Of a stretch of 64,000 nt of DNA, positions 63,851-64,000 are shown piece by piece (position 1 is the first letter of the stretch; every line of letters begins with the position of its first letter). A program made the translations under genes and the position numbers. Source of the stretch: Wallemia ichthyophaga EXF-994 (taxonomy: Eukaryota; Basidiomycota; Wallemiomycetes; Wallemiales; Wallemiaceae); the NCBI RefSeq assembly GCF_000400465.1, contig NW_008806297.1:1-64000 (forward strand). The letters run 5' to 3'. Below the pieces are notes generated by a model. That model made no database searches. It was given only the letters and a program-made list of their open reading frames with translations, and was not told where the DNA came from.

Positions 63851-64000
63851 ATGGATATTTCAGTGCGGCGCTGGGATGGCGAGATAGTACCAGCATTAAG
63901 GAGGAGTGGGTTCAGCGGCTATTCCCGCGTGCGTCTCTGATATCAGCCAATTGCAGGACTTGAGTCAGAGAGCACTGAGATTACGCGGAGGATGTCGGCG
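63851..64000 (+). CDS. 5' part of a gene cut by the window end
   Basis: An ATG at 63851 opens a frame MDISVRRWDGEIVPALRRSG that meets a stop at 63962. A GTGCGT...CAG segment of 28 nt (63929-63956) would join it to DLSQRALRLRGG and keep it open to the window end, but that intron would be unusually short. The start lies only 53 bp after the HMX1 stop codon. No family recognised; the call is weak. Confidence 0.3.

Overview
The window is nuclear DNA of a fungus with a very compact, intron-containing genome. Most genes carry short GT-AG introns, mostly 41-65 nt, with CTNAC/CTAAC-type branch sites. Both tRNA genes are followed by T-runs of the RNA polymerase III type. Every confident protein has a eukaryotic, mostly fungal, family. 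The protein complement (AA9 polysaccharide monooxygenase, a Mei2 homologue, a divergent second-type beta-tubulin, DUF3429 and mitochondrial K+/H+ exchange-related proteins) and the tiny introns point to a basidiomycete. A reduced lineage such as Wallemiomycetes is my best guess, but it is inference and not proved by the sequence. I reconstructed exon-intron structures by hand, and almost all exon lengths sum to whole codons.

Layout. 0-8 kb: a decayed sulfite/malate-type transporter, a vacuolar TRP channel (YVC1), an HRP1-like RNA-binding protein and the endocytic F-BAR/muniscin SYP1. 8-12 kb: a nine-exon mei2 gene, an intron-bearing tRNA-Tyr and 1.5 kb without recognisable genes. 12-20 kb: a DUF3429 mitochondrial protein, ferredoxin YAH1, the F-box/WD40 protein CDC4 and a CSC1/OSCA channel. 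20-23 kb: the rRNA-processing nuclease FCF1, a small acidic protein, then a gene-poor stretch with an F-box-like relic and a 32-nt direct repeat. 23-32 kb: mitochondrial Hsp70, a secreted GH3 beta-glucosidase, ADA1 (SAGA), PUB1 (with an assembly gap) and a FYVE protein. 32-46 kb: the Rsp5 adaptor EAR1/SSH4, a low-complexity protein, an SRPK kinase, the BAR-SH3 protein hob1, SEC20, a small unknown gene, a BTB-like protein and kynurenine 3-monooxygenase (BNA4). 46-53 kb: HSP90, a secreted AA9 LPMO, then about 3.3 kb of accessory debris with tRNA-Lys and a LINE relic. 53-64 kb: CRM1/XPO1, a divergent beta-tubulin, L-lactate dehydrogenase CYB2, a mitochondrial K+/H+ exchange-related protein, an unrecognised 11-exon gene, heme oxygenase HMX1 and the start of one truncated gene.

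Functional links. HSP90 and mitochondrial Hsp70 each have a perfect three-unit heat-shock element upstream, so HSF probably co-regulates them. SYP1 and hob1/RVS167 act in endocytosis, EAR1 in ubiquitin-dependent endosomal sorting and the FYVE protein on PI3P membranes. YAH1, SSC1, CYB2, the K+/H+ protein and DUF3429 are mitochondrial. BNA4 belongs to de novo NAD synthesis. GH3 and AA9 are secreted plant-polysaccharide enzymes. Several neighbours are packed tightly: 43 bp between the start codons of ADA1 and PUB1, 48 bp between SEC20 and hob1, and 91 bp between beta-tubulin and CRM1.

The most interesting leads are the beta-tubulin with Ala at the invariant Cys12 and Leu at the benzimidazole-site Glu198, the unrecognised 11-exon gene, an FCF1 gene whose first coding exon is only the ATG, a GC-AG intron in BNA4, an HSP90 ending MEEID, and the gene debris around 22 kb and 50-52 kb.
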